Under the pieces are notes generated by a model. The model was not told the DNA's origin, made no database searches, and worked only from the letters and a program-made list of their open reading frames with translations. Shown here piece after piece: positions 24,456-37,100 of a DNA stretch of 64,000 nucleotides (positions are counted from its first letter, which is position 1; each line of letters starts with the position of its first letter). Made by a program: the position numbers and the translations under genes. Where the stretch lies: NCBI GenBank assembly GCA_016617855.1, contig JAECUM010017278.1, positions 62,001-126,000 of the forward strand, given 5' to 3'. The stretch comes from Megalonaias nervosa (Eukaryota > Mollusca > Bivalvia > Unionida > Unionidae).

Positions 24456-24862
24456 TTACTTGTTTGCTAATATTTACAGGTTGTTGCAGAGGAAGGGCAA
24501 GTCACTTTTTCAGGATGCTCTTCCAGTTGATTGAGTGGCATCTTAAGCACATTTAGTATAATGTACAGTGTACAAATTATGTAGAGTGTTGGAATTATGT
24601 AGAGGTAGGTATTATGTACAGTGTATGAATTATTTACATTGTAGGATAAGTAAAAGCTTCATGCAGGACAAGAAAAAAGATCCAAATCAGTTGTCATGCA
24701 GGACCACTTTTAAGGCCCAGATATAGTGTGTCAAATGCCATAACCTTGCCACCTGCCTTAAGGTCAAGGTCACGGCAAGGGAGAATGTAATTATGTGACT
24801 TGTATCTTACCTGCAGTATAACTTTTGAACCACAAAATAATTTAATGAGACTTCATCCAATT

Positions 24863-24871
24863 ATATATATG

Positions 24872-24943
<72 letters not shown>

Positions 24944-24945
24944 TA
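24863..24945. repeat. (TA)n/(CA)n microsatellite
   Basis: About 35 TA dinucleotides followed by a short CA run at 24932-24943. The Ile-Tyr repeat frames on both strands are artefacts of this repeat. Confidence 0.97.
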
Positions 24946-25551
24946 AAATTGGGTGTCACACACCATGTGAAAGTAACAGAAATTTAAATGTAACTGATTT
25001 TTATCCTGGTCTGGAGTATAAGTTTGAAGCACTGAAAATGAAACTTTACCCAGTTTTATCAACTGACTAGACACACTCCAAAGCCATGCATCCTTCTTCA
25101 TGGTCAGAGTCATATAAATCCATTTTCTGTCCATTGAGGTATTTTAATAAAACTCAAGCCTTTTGTGTATCTTGGCTTGTCAGTGTCTCATATATTCACA
25201 GTCATATCCCATATATCAAGGTCAAGGTTGCAATAATGGATAATGCAAGCCATTGCTTGGTTTGAAAAACCAGGCTGTCACTTTTTTAGCCCAACATTTT
25301 TTAAAATAAAAATCTACTTAGGCTCAAAGGTCACTTTCATTAGTATTGAAAAGGTCATGAAACAGGCATATCATGTGCTGTTTGTGGTAGTTTTTTTTAT
25401 AGGTAAGTACATCCCCAGTTAGCTTATTATAAAAATAAAAACACACAAAGAAATTGTTTGGAAGCAAAAATATACTCTCCTCTGGTCCAGAGGTTCAAAG
25501 ATGATGAGTATGGAGACATTTGTTATATACTATCATTGTTTTCTCTTTCAG

Positions 25552-25649
25552 AGAGTCATGAGTCAGGAAATTTCTACTTCTGTTTCCGCTGGATACTTAT
25601 TCACTTCAAAAGAGAATTCTCCTTTAATGATGTACAGAGACTATGGGAG
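25552..25649 (+). CDS. TBC1D15: TBC1D15-like Rab GAP, exon 7 of 9 seen
   Basis: Codes (after completing Glu) SHESGNFYFCFRWILIHFKR then EFSFNDVQRLWE, the conserved FCFRWxLIxFKREF and RLWE segments of the C-terminal TBC subdomain. Acceptor CTTTCAG, donor GAG^GTAAAT, phase 0 at the end. Confidence 0.97.
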
Positions 25650-26140
25650 GTAAATTTAGTCATAATTTAAGTTAGTATATTCTTTAATGCTTACATGCAT
25701 TTTATTTAATATTTTATGTATTATTGTGCTTATGTGTTGTAAAATTCACCTGTATAATCTTTCAACTTTATTTCTTTCATGATTATTTGAAATAAGGCAC
25801 TTACAAAAGATGTCACCACTCTCAGCACTGAAATGGCATAGCATCATATAAATTATATGGATCATTACATGAATGTTATAGTAATTCCATATACAGATCT
25901 GTAAACTGCTTAGACCCAGATCTGGAGTTGTGCTGTTTCTTTTTTCTTCAGGATTAATCAGTAAACAGACAACATGCACCCTGATCTGCTTGTACATTAT
26001 GTGATGGCAGACCAAGGTCTATGATGTTTGCAGTTTCATATGTTAGTATATACATTTTAACTATGGGTGTATATAACATTATGTTGTATTAGGTAACCTG
26101 GGAAGATTACACTGTTCAGGAGGCAGGTGTGTTTTCCACT
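25650..26140. other. intronic DNA, nothing recognised
   Basis: AT-rich start of the intron between exons 7 and 8, before the SINE and the 51-bp array. Confidence 0.5.
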
Positions 26141-26163
26141 AGACATGCATTACTATAGTAAAG

Positions 26164-26420
26164 GGGGCCCCGAGTGGCCGAGTGGTCTAAAGCGCTCTCC
26201 GTTACGGATCACTGCCATCTCACCTCTGTCTGCGTGGGTTCGAGTCTAGGATTCGGCGAATGTGGATATGTGAGAAAGCTTGCCAGTAGCTTCTAGTGGG
26301 TCGGTGGTTCTTTCCGGGGATTTCCCGGTTTCTTCCTCCACCATTAATACTGACCGCCATGTATAGCCTATCGTGTGCTGAAAAATGGCGTTAAGCCCCA
26401 AAACAACAACAACAACAACA
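26164..26420 (+). mobile_element. complete tRNA-headed SINE with 12-bp target duplication
   Basis: Head GGGGCCCCGAGTGGCCGAGT then GGTCTAAAGCGCTC (A-box region) and GGGTTCGAGTCT (B box, about 26235-26247), like a tRNA-Ser/Leu. The body has GAAAGCTTGCCAGTAGCTTC and GGGTCGGTGGTTCTT, and the 3' part reads CTGAAAAATGGCGTTAAGCC before a (CAA)n tail. ACTATAGTAAAG at 26152-26163 and again at 26421-26432 is a perfect 12-bp target duplication, as expected for LINE-driven insertion. It landed in a unit of the 51-bp array. Confidence 0.96.
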
Positions 26421-26429
26421 ACTATAGTA

Positions 26430-27245
26430 AAGTAAAGGTCCATTGTTTGTGTAATGAGAACTTCTTTGAGACATGCATTACTATAGTAAACTAAATCTAT
26501 ACTGTTTAATGAGTACTGACTTTGAGACATGCATTGCTATAGTAAAGTAAAGATCCATTGTTTGTGTAATGAGTACTTTTTTTGAGACATGCGTTACTAT
26601 ATTAAAGTAAAGGTCTCCTGTTGTGCAGTGAGCATTGCCTTTGAGACATGCATTACTGTAGTAAAGGTCTACTGTTGTGCAGTGAGCATTGCCTTTGAGA
26701 CATGCATTACTGTAGTAAAGGTCTACTGTTGTGTAATGAGTACTGACTTTGAGACATGCATTCCTGTAGTAAAGGTCTACTGTTGTGTAATGAGTACTGA
26801 CTTTGAGACATGCATTCCTGTAGTAAAGGTCTACTGTTGTGTAATGAGTACTGACTTTGAGACATGCATTCCTATAGTAAAGGTCTACTGTTGTGTAATG
26901 AGTACTGACTTTGAGACATGCATTACTGTAGTAAAGGTCTACTGTTGTGTAATGAGTACTGACTTTGAGACATGCATTCCGGTAGTAAAGGTCTACTGTT
27001 GTGTAATGAGTACTGACTTTGAGACATGCATTACTGTAGTAAAGGTCTACTGTTGTGTAATGAGTACTGACTTTGAGACATGCATTACTGTAGTAAAGGT
27101 CTACTGTTGTGTAATGAGTACTGACTTTGAGACATGCATTACTGTAGTAAAGGTCTACTGTTGTGTAATGAGTACTGACTTTGAGACATATATTACTATA
27201 GTAAAGTAAAGGTCTACTGTTTGTATAACAAATACTGTCTTTGAG
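26430..27245. repeat. minisatellite, 51-bp unit, about 14 copies (intron)
   Basis: Unit: GACTTTGAGACATGCATTAC then TGTAGTAAAGGTCTACTGTT and GTGTAATGAGTACT. The first unit is split by the SINE (part at 26140-26163). With a period of 3 x 17, the central copies leave an open frame of about 200 codons with a 17-residue repeat (KVYCCVMSTDFETCIPV); it is not connected to the TBC exons in any way I can see. Confidence 0.93.
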
Positions 27246-27391
27246 AACTGCATTGCTTGGGTAAAAATTGCATATTTAACTGTCCATAATCTCAGAATTA
27301 AAGATTCTTAAATTACTATATGTGTGCGCTTGCATGTGTGTGTGAATTCTTTCTCTTAAGGTAATCAGCATGTATATTCTTTCATGTTAAG

Positions 27392-27508
27392 GTGATTTGG
27401 ACAGACAGGCCATGTAAAAACTTCCACTTGTTGATATGTCTGGCAATTCTAGACAGTGAAAAATCCACATTGATGGAAAATAAATTTGGCTTTACAGAAA
27501 TTCTTAAG
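27392..27508 (+). CDS. TBC1D15: TBC1D15-like Rab GAP, exon 8 of 9 seen
   Basis: Codes VIWTDRPCKNFHLLICLAIL then DSEKSTLMENKFGFTEILK, the last helices of the TBC domain. Acceptor TTAAG (a weak polypyrimidine tract), donor AAG^GTAAGA. Whole number of codons, phase 0 at both ends. Confidence 0.95.
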
Positions 27509-27827
27509 GTAAGACTATCAAGTATTTCAAGATTTTTTATCAGCAGAACTTGACGCAATAATTGCCACTGTTAATTGAGATTCTATGATAATAACATGGA
27601 ACTATGTTTACCTCATTAATTTCTTTTGTATGATGCTATGATGTAAGGTTGCCAGTTCATTCAGTATTTGAACGTTTCTCACAAATGGTTTTAAAAGAAA
27701 GGTAACAGATGTGAACAAGAAATGTAACCTTTTCTTATTCATGCCTTGAAACATTCAACCCTCTTTGTAACATCAGTACATTATCTTGGTTTATGTTGAA
27801 TGTTCAGTCACAAATCATTTAAACAGA
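27509..27827. other. intronic DNA, nothing recognised
   Basis: Start of the short intron between exons 8 and 9. Confidence 0.5.
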
Positions 27828-28083
27828 TTAATATACTGGATATCAATTTAATACATTGGATATCAATTTAATACATTGGATATCTATTTAATACATTGGA
27901 TATATATTTGATACATTGGATATCTATTTAATACATTGGATATCATTGGATATCTATTTGATACATTGGATATATATTTGATACATTGGATATCTATTTA
28001 ATACATTGGTTATCTATTTGATACATTGGATATATATTTGATACATTGGATATCTATTTAATACATTGGATATCTATTTGATT
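27828..28083. repeat. minisatellite, 21-bp unit, about 12 copies, next to the exon 9 acceptor
   Basis: Unit: TTGGATATCTATTTAATACA(T). The array stops only about 27 bp before the acceptor at 28109-28110, so copy-number change here would alter the branch-point neighbourhood. Confidence 0.94.
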
Positions 28084-28110
28084 ATAACTGCACATTCACT
28101 TTCATCATAG

Positions 28111-28539
28111 CACATAAATGACATCTGCTTTGCCATCCACCTGGAGGACACATTGAAGAAAGCAGAGGGCATCTATCTTCAGTTGAAAGAGTGCAAAAAG
28201 CTTCCTGATAGTATTCAGGAGATTCTGGGCTTTAAGGTTTCACCTACAAATTCAGGAGCCAGTTCAGGGTACAATACTCCAGTTGCGGCATCTGGTTTGA
28301 CATCTTCTATTCAGAACATTTCTCTCAGTTCTTCATTAAACTCTTCATCTGCATCTGCACCTCTTACTAAGAGTGCTAGATTCAAACCCGATAGCAGTTC
28401 CAAGTTACAGCTACCTGTACCAGTCAAGGAAAATGGTTTGAGTACCACATCTGGAAGTGGCTCAACAACACCAGATGATAGCAGTATTGAAATTCTTTCA
28501 GAAAACTGTAATAATGGAATGAACCAGTATTATAGTTGA
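28111..28539 (+). CDS. TBC1D15: TBC1D15-like Rab GAP, last exon with stop
   Basis: Starts HINDICFAIHLEDTLKKAEG and continues IYLQLKECKKLPDSIQEILG, matching the end of the TBC1D15/17 fold. A Ser/Thr/Asn-rich tail of about 95 residues follows, likely disordered, as in other family members, and the protein ends at TGA 28537-28539. Acceptor TCATAG. The nine exons together code about 338 residues, i.e. the whole TBC domain and tail. The N-terminal half (about 300 residues in the family) is not in the window. Confidence 0.95.
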   Translation, partial: HINDICFAIHLEDTLKKAEGIYLQLKECKKLPDSIQEILGFKVSPTNSGASSGYNTPVAASGLTSSIQNISLSSSLNSSSASAPLTKSARFKPDSSSKLQLPVPVKENGLSTTSGSGSTTPDDSSIEILSENCNNGMNQYYS

Positions 28540-29150
28540 AAACAAGAACTGCCAAGAATTGTGTATTCAGTTTTTTTTCCAAAATTGACTGTGATGTATA
28601 TCATTAGAAAGTTACATTTCTACTTAGCCATCATGCCAGTTTTCACTTTAGGTGCTCATGTTCTTAGTAGTCGTGTTTGTGTTCTTAACTATATCAGCAT
28701 GTTGCAAAATTACCAGTTTAGATCATTGTTTTTATTGGCATAATATCAGATTACCAATTTAGATATTTGCTGTTTAGAGACAAGGATTTAAAAACAGGGT
28801 GACAGAAAAATTTTCTTGATGTAGTTAATAAGATACAGATTTTACTCTTGAAATAAAATGTCATCAGTTACAGATCAGTTCCATATGCTTGTAGAGTGTG
28901 AACACCTGAATGTAGGTTTTCACTAAACAGCTTCCAGGAATAGCAAAGATTACAGAAATAACAGAATGTGTAAGACCTGAATGTAGGTTTTCACTAAACA
29001 GCTTCCATGAGTACCCTAGTTTACACCAATAACAGAATGTGTAAGACCTGAATGTAGGTTTTCACTAAACAGCTTCCATGAGCAGCCTAGTTTACACCAG
29101 TAACAGAGTATGTAAGACCTGAATTTAGGTTTTCACTGAACCAGTTCAGC
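28540..29150 (+). other. 3' UTR of the TBC1D15-like gene, with a 71-bp tandem repeat
   Basis: Directly follows the stop codon. An AATAAA poly(A) signal candidate is at 28852-28857; other AATAAA motifs occur further on, so the true end is open. From about 28895 to 29145 a unit like GTGTAAGACCTGAATGTAGG then TTTTCACTAAACAGCTTCCA is repeated about 3.5 times. Confidence 0.6.
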
Positions 29151-32100
29151 CAAAGATTACACTAGTAATTTAAACTTCTTTCTTTTTTGACAATGGATGA
29201 AAAGGAAAAATCTGTAGCCAAAATAGATTACTGTGAATTCACTATTTTCATGGTATGAGTTTTAATGGACAGTGTGCTACATACTATACATCATAGAATC
29301 CAGTGAACAATTATCCTTCTGTGGAAACAGTAGGACCTTTTCACACTTCGTAAAATTGAAGTACTAACAAACATTTCATTTTTACCTGATGCAAGTAGCC
29401 ATTGGGAAGGTTAGTAGCCACTGGCTATTTTGGATACTGCTAATGGGAACATTAAGGTAATGAATTTATATCTTTGCCATATTCATATTACATTTACTTC
29501 ATTGCTGTTTAAATTTTTTTCTGTGTAATGTGTTACCCTGACAACCTAATTGCTCATTTTTTTTCTCTATCATTTTTGATGTGGCAACATGGCAAAAAAA
29601 ATGTTGAATGACTGTGTGATACAGTTATATTATTTGTGACATAACCTCACACTAGCCTTCTGTTTTTCCTGCCAACTCAGTATGGTCACTTACCCAGTCT
29701 TCACAGGACTCATTATGACCAAGGAAAAGCAAGATATTTAGACTAGAGGTAAAATAAAGTCTTATACCAGGTCTCCACATGACACAGTTTGATCAGTGAA
29801 AAATGAATGAACTTGTTTGAGATTGGGTAAATAAATCCACGCTGTTCATGTTCCTACAACAGTACTCTGATCTTTTAATACCATCAAATCCCTAGATGGA
29901 ACAGATACTAACAACTTACTTGATATCATCCTAACTTGAATTTTGATGCTTTTTTTGTTTTGATGCAGTGTCATAAACTCCTAGTTCTCGACATTTCTGT
30001 ACACTTTTTAAAACTGATCTATGTGGATAGAGATAAATGTAGAACATCCTATTATTAATAGTTTTTTAAAATTTAAAACAAAGGTACACAAAATGAAAAA
30101 TTACTCCATTTTACAAATTCTCTTTTTTCCTATCAGTACTAGCTACTCTGTGGTGAATCCACTTCTGACCATAACATGCATTCATTCAGCTATTGAGATG
30201 TGATAATGCATCTCAGATTGGATAAATTTATTTTTAACTCCTTTTAGAATCATATACTGCTAATAAAGTTTCCAGTGGTACTGTCATCTCTGATATTCAG
30301 TGCTGGAACTTTATGATTAGTGTGTGCAGATTTCAAGAAAAACATACTTTTACCATATTTTCATGGTTAATTCTGTGTCCTTCTTTCTCTTAAATTGTTT
30401 CTTTTTCTGGCAGGTAAAAGGATAATTCGACTTGAAATTTATTTTCTTTTTCTGTCCTATTTTGGACTGAAGCTTTTTTCTTGTTTTGACTTCATTACCA
30501 TTTTTTAGTTGTAGATTGTAGATAATGGAAAGAATTATTAGAAATTTAAAATAAACCCGTTCTCTAGTAGCATGATATTATTTTATCCATGAGTATGTGT
30601 ACTTAGCATGAAAAGATTTATGAAGAATGCTAGTAATTTGTGTTGTTCCAAAACCGTACATTTAGAGATAGATATTTTTGCATAGCCACATTGTAAATTA
30701 ATTTTTATACACTGTCGATTTGGGAATCAAAAGGTCAGAGATAATGCTCTTTGTGACTGAAAAAAGAAAACTGGTTTTTGCATAACAATATTAATTAAAG
30801 GCCATGTACCTTGACAAAATTTGTTGGGGGCTTGTACTTGTGGTATTGAAAGAGGCCTATTGATTTTGGGAGTAAAAAAGGTCAGAGATCAGGGTAATTG
30901 TGACTGATGGAAAAATTTGTTGTGCAGAATAACTTATGTTATAAAGTAAGTTTCTTGACCAAACATTGTGGATGGCTTACACTCAGGGTAACAAAGAAAT
31001 CTAAAGATTCTGAGGTGTAAAGGTCAAAGGTCATGGTCATAGTAAGTCGAATAAATGGAAAATAATGATTTTGGCACAGTAAGCTTGTATCAAGACCACA
31101 TACATTTACTAAAGGTCCAGGTCATTGAGACTTCTTGATCCATAATCTCATGCCCAGTTCATGCCTACAAAGATGACTATTAAACATGGGGAGGCATATA
31201 ATGTGTCATTCGTGGTACTTCTCATAAAAATAGTTCATAATCAAGATCAAATTTTTTGGGCTTACAGGTTAAACAATTTCTTATAATATTGATTTTTCCA
31301 AATTTGATTCTTTTGACTTTTATAAAAATTTATCTCAAAACTAAAATCATGATATAACTAAGAACAGCTTTAGAAATGGTAAATTAAAGTTCTTTATGTA
31401 ATTTCCCCCAATAAATATCTTTTCTATGTTGAAGTCTTTCTGCCATATCTTAGCAACAGATCTTTTGTACAGCAGTGTAATGGGTAGAAATAAATTCTTG
31501 GAAAGCATGTCAAAACAGGTGACATTACACACCGACATGCAGACAAGGGGTCATCTGGTTGCAAGCAGGTCTAAAAGAGTATGAGAGTACATGTCCTTTA
31601 CTTTTTATTTACATGTTTTAGAAACAGAATTTATTTTTAAAATGAAAAGTGTCAGTTTGATTGGAGTATATTTCTGGATAGGTGAAGGTCAGTGCTTAAG
31701 CACGTCAAAGCCGGCAACTTGTGATATATGCATACTCATCAGTATCACTGATACTTTGATTCCTGTCAGTTATGTAAATAGTACTTTTGATGTTATAATA
31801 TCATTTCACATATTATTAATTATTCTAGTTAGTCATATTAGAGATGTCATCTAGGTAGGTATTCTATGAATTCCTAGTCCTAGCAAGAATTTGATAATCT
31901 TTGTAGTAATTTGGAGTGATTACAGCCTTTACCAATATATAAAGTATACCAAACCCAGATCTGCCAGTACACATTGCATCAGCAGATCATGTCTATGCTG
32001 TTTGACTGAATATGAACAGCATCTTGAACTGCCTTTTCATGACCTGCACTTTCAATATTTTGTCATCATTTGAGATCAGACATCTGTCTGTCTGTCTTTG

Positions 32101-33296
32101 TCAAATGAAATTCTGTCTGTATCAAATGAAATTATTACAGTTGCAATGTATGCATTCCATCAGCTGTTAAAAAATTTTGTATGCTGCCACTTCTTCAAAC
32201 TGAAGCATCTTGATTTTGGACTTGTCTGTCAGTACGTAGCTGTCCATATGCATTTGTCCTCATCCAGATGCATCTTGATTTTGGACTTGTCTGTCAGTAC
32301 ATGGATGTCTATATGAATCATCCTGAGCAACTCATTTAATACAATTGCAGCAAAACCAATAAATGCAGATGAAATTGTCTGCATGTGTAGATATGATTAG
32401 ATTATCAAGGCATGACAGCAATTTTTTAGTTTAGAAAAGCACCAAAAATTTTTGGACTATGGCTTATTTCAAGAAAACCTTGTTAGCAATATTTTCTAAA
32501 TTTTTTAACTTTTTGGACTACATTGTAGGAAAATATAACTAGAACAAAGCTAGAATCACTTGAAGTAAATAAATCAAATTTGGTATATTTGTGTGCATAT
32601 GTACATGACTTAATTTTATTTTCAGGCCATTGTAGCAATTTGTAAGCTTTTTTTTTAAGGTTTTGGACTTAGAATGCATCGGGAATATATGTGATTACAA
32701 ACACATATCTAGTTTATTCTTGAAAAGTATGTGAACAGTTTGTTTCTAAAAATTGCATCGGAAGAATCATATCTGTTAGAATTGAAAAGTTTCACTTTTT
32801 CAGAAATGTTATTTTTATACAAGAACTTAAAATAATTAAATGAAAGTTGTGGCATTAATTAATAATTTATTTCAGTAATGGAGTGTTATTTTGCTTTGCA
32901 AGAATTAAGAACATATTTTCAAGAGACTATTTGCACATCTCATAAAAAAAATTGGTTTTTGAAAATTGGTTAGAAATGATTTTGTAAAAATAATTTTCAG
33001 TTTTATTTTATTTTGTGTATTCATAACCATTCTAGTCAATTAATACTTTTATCAACAAAGTACATATAGACTACTTCATCATGGAAGAAATGCATATTAA
33101 TTTGTCTTGGAGTAACAAATCTCATTTAGATTTTAGAATCTTCTAGCCCTCATCACATAATTTACAAAATGACATTTTGTTTCTTCAAATAATTTGCACA
33201 CCCCTCACTGAAAGTTTCTTTGGCAGTTTATTTGCATCAGATGTTACTGATGTAATTAGCAGTGAAAACTAATGACAGCTCTCACGAAAGCTATGT
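29150..33296. other. 3' UTR or intergenic DNA, no gene seen
   Basis: AT-rich. At about 30720-31110 a loose repeat of about 150 bp (landmarks AGGTCAGAGAT, GTGACTGA, TGACCA) occurs three times. At about 32205-32310 a segment with TCTTGATTTTGGACTTGTCT and GTCAGTAC is duplicated. No reading frame carries recognisable motifs. Confidence 0.6.
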
Positions 33297-34175
33297 AGGA
33301 ACTATATAATTGAATTATGATGTTCTCTCCATATAATTGAATTAGGATGTTCTCTCTGTATAATTGAATTAGGATGTTTTCTCCGTATAATTGAATTAGG
33401 ATGTTCTCTCTGTATAATTGAATTAGGATGTTCTCTGTATAATTGAATTAGGATGTTCTCTCTGTATAATTTAATTAGGATGTTCTCTCTGTATAATTGA
33501 ATTAGGATGTTCTCTCCGTATAATTGAATTAGGATGTTCTCTCTGTATAATTGAATTAGGATATTCGCTCCGTATAATTGAATTAGGATGTCCTCTCTGT
33601 ATAATTGAATTAGGATGTTCTCTCCGTATAAAAAATGAATTAGGATGTTCTCTCTGTATAATTGAATTAGGATGTTCTCTCCCTATAAAAAATGAATTAG
33701 GATGTTCTCTCCATATAATTGAATTAGGATGTTCTCTCCATACAATTCAATTAGGATGTTCTCTCCATATAATTGAATTAGGATGTTCTCTCTGTATAAT
33801 TGAATTAGGATGTTTGCTCTATATCATTGAATTAGGATTTTCTCTGTGTCATTGAATTAGGATCTCCTCAGTGTCATTAAATTAGGATTTTCTCTATATC
33901 ATTGAATTAGGATTTTCTCTATGTCATTGAATTAGGATTTTCTCTATGTCATTAAATTAGAATTTTCTCTATATCATTGAATTAGGATTTTCTCTATGTC
34001 ATTGAATTAGGATTTTCTCTATATCATTGAATTAGGATTTTCTCTATATCATTGAATTAGGATTTTCACTATATCACTGAATTAGGATGTTTTCTCAATA
34101 TCATTGAATTAGGATGTTTTCTCTGTATCACTGAATTAGGATGTTTTCTCTGTATCATTGAATTAGGATGTTTTC
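33297..34175. repeat. minisatellite, about 27-bp unit, about 32 copies
   Basis: First half: ATAATTGAATTAGGATGTTC then TCTCTGT. Second half (from about 33820): ATCATTGAATTAGGATTTTC then TCTAT. Toward the end, units with GGATGTTTTCTCTGT return. Two variant blocks thus lie side by side. Confidence 0.95.
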
Positions 34176-37100
34176 TCTGGAACAAATGTCAAAACTTGTA
34201 ATATAAAAGCAGTCAGCTTTAACTGAGCTCAAAGAAATGTTTAAATATATGTACAGGTGTATATGGTTTACATTTTGGAAATAGATTTATCCAATGTGTG
34301 GACTAGATGACTACAAGTCATGCATATATTCATCATGATAATTTTGAAGAAATATTGTAAATTGTACTTTTTGTAATGCTAATCATGCCGATGTATCTTG
34401 ATTTTGGAATAATAGTCATACAGTTGTATATTATCTTCTCCCTTTGTGAAACACAAATTTAAAATTTGATTTTTGTCGATTATTTGATTTTGAATGCAAT
34501 GTATATAATTTTTTAAATTATCATTTTATGTATCAAAAGAATGTGTATAAACTATAAAGCTATAGATATTTTCAAATGGTCCTTCATTATGGACAAACTT
34601 AAGATATAGATCTTGGAATACAAATAAATGGTGTCTTACTTTTATTTACAATTGTTTCCTTTATTATGGTGAAGATAGAAATTACCGAAAGTGGAATAAA
34701 TATAATGGTTATCTTCAACAATTCCACCTGTAAAACAACCTTTGCTTCACATATCTAGTCACAGAGTTAATTAATAGTTTTTGGTAAACATAGCTTTAAA
34801 TTAATATTGGACAAGAATAGGAGAATTCCACCCAAGAGTCTGACTTGGCACCAAAGGTGACATTGATAACTTAAATTCCTCCAGGTGGCATATTCCTAAC
34901 TAACACACTTGCTTGATAAAAACATTTTTCTCACATTTTTAATCAGAAGTTTGGTTCAAAGTAAAAATCTTGATTTGGTGATGCAAGTACAGGAATAAAA
35001 CATGAAAATACCAGTTGAAAACCAGTTCAAATTGTATTCATGATTTAAAATATAGCATAACAGTAGAAAACAGATAAGGGAATGAGTTTAAAATGAAGGC
35101 TAGAAGGAAACAGTTGATAGGTGCCTTATCAGCTTGAAGATGTTGGTTAAGCCGTAATGAAATTCATTAGTTGAAACACTGTATAATATGACACGGACAA
35201 AGGTAAAAGTAAAATAAGGTCTGATGAAGTATACAATGTCTTCTTTAGCCAATCCCAGCACAGATGTTGTTTTCTTTATATGTGCATAATGTCAGAGTAA
35301 TGCATTTTATAGTTGTCATGTGTGGTGAGAAGATGAAGAAATCAGTTCCACAACCTTCAGAAATAACTATTGCATAGAAATTGAAGCAATGTTATTCTTC
35401 ATATCAGGAGGTTAAAATGATGCAATGTTGGACTTGGTATCTGGAGGTTAGTTTAGGGACTGAATGTGCAGATTGCAATGCAACTTTATTTGTTCTTATT
35501 TGAAGCTTCCTTTTAAATGATTTATTTCACAAATGACTTCCATTTTTAATCATCATCATCATCATCATCACCTTTAATAATATAAACTATCATTGTATTT
35601 TTTAATGATAAATAAGTGGAGTGATCTGTGTTTTGAAAGGTGGGGTGCAGACTTGTCAAATCAAAAGCTTTACCTGAATAAAGATTTTGCCAAAAGTATG
35701 TATGAAGTCAGAATTGGAATGGGGTTGTCATGGGGTAGTTGTTATTATTATTATTATCTGGGGGCTGTTTTTCCATGTGGTTCTGATTGTGTGAAATTCA
35801 TTTCCATCATGGTTTTGCATTTTTTTTCAGCCACAAATCATTCATTTTTATTATGATGCAATTTATCATCTAGTCTTTTGCATTATTACTGAGTTAGTTT
35901 TATAGATAATTACTTTATCTTCTAGTTTCATTTAATACTATTGTGAGAGTAAGTATTTTTTATAACTTTTATTATTAAGTAAATCAGGTTTTTCAAAGCA
36001 AAAGAATATGAATGTTAGAAGTCATTACAGACTGAAGTAATAACATCTCAGAGTAGCCTAAAATAATACAACTCAACTAACGCTTTCAAAACTATGGATA
36101 GGTTTTATGTGCCAGTCAGAGTTAACTCCCCATAAAAAGGAAATTTGTACTTGCCACCTTGAGGTTAGCTTTTTCTAGGACTGTTTTTGACAGGAATAAC
36201 TATTTTGTTACAGATCTGTCATATTATGCCATAGAAATATTATTTATCTTGCATATACTACTGGTGATACATTTTCAAAAATTATGCTCACTTTTTCAAA
36301 ATAAACTGGCAACCAAAAACCATGCTATTCATAATGAGACAGTCTTTGCAGTTACAATGATCAGCTATTATCTCCCTTTTCCATATCATTACGTAATACA
36401 TGCAACTACAAGTGGTGATTTATTTATGAGGACACATGCCAATATTTCAAAATTTTATGTCATTTGTGATTGTTTCATTGCAGTTCAGAGATAAAATAGT
36501 CATTAGTTTATATGACCATTGCCACATCTGAAAAAATTATTTCATGGTCAGTGTTCATGATGGATTCAAAGACAGGACCTTTCATGGTGTCATTTAGGCC
36601 AATGAAAGTTTATTCTCTGTCTTCCATTGAAAAAGTTAACTTGACATAAAAAAAGTTACTTTTTATCATAAAATCTAAATGTTAATTGAACATTGCACTG
36701 CCATTTAGTATAATGGGCAAATTTATGTACAACCTTCTGGTGCCTGAATACACTTTTTGTTTTCCAACACTCATGAGGAGCCAAATTTTTTCTATGAATT
36801 GGTATGGAAATGTGACACAGAGAGAGGTTCAACAGTGATTGAAAGGGAAGCGATTATGCCATGACATTATACAGTGAATATCTGTTATATGCTGTAAGAC
36901 ATTGAAATTGTTTTCTTTAAAGTTACCCAGTCTTATGGATTCTCAAAATTATTTTTTTCATAAAGTAGAAAATACATGTGCTTGTAGTGGAACATAATTT
37001 GCAAAAATTTTATTTAAATATGTGGAAAAGTTCACAAAACATCTCATAGCACTGAAATGCCCCAATTACATTAACTACTTTTATATTTCATTTGTATTGA

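Noticed and set aside
24853..25134. Ile-Tyr repeat proteins on both strands
   Set aside because: Translation of a (TA)n microsatellite.
26164..26250. functional tRNA-Ser/Leu gene
   Set aside because: It is the head of a SINE followed by a conserved body, tail and target duplication, and the cloverleaf is not preserved.
26589..27209. 206-codon frame with a 17-residue Cys-rich repeat
   Set aside because: Same reason: a 51-bp intronic minisatellite. No signal peptide and no splice link to the TBC exons.
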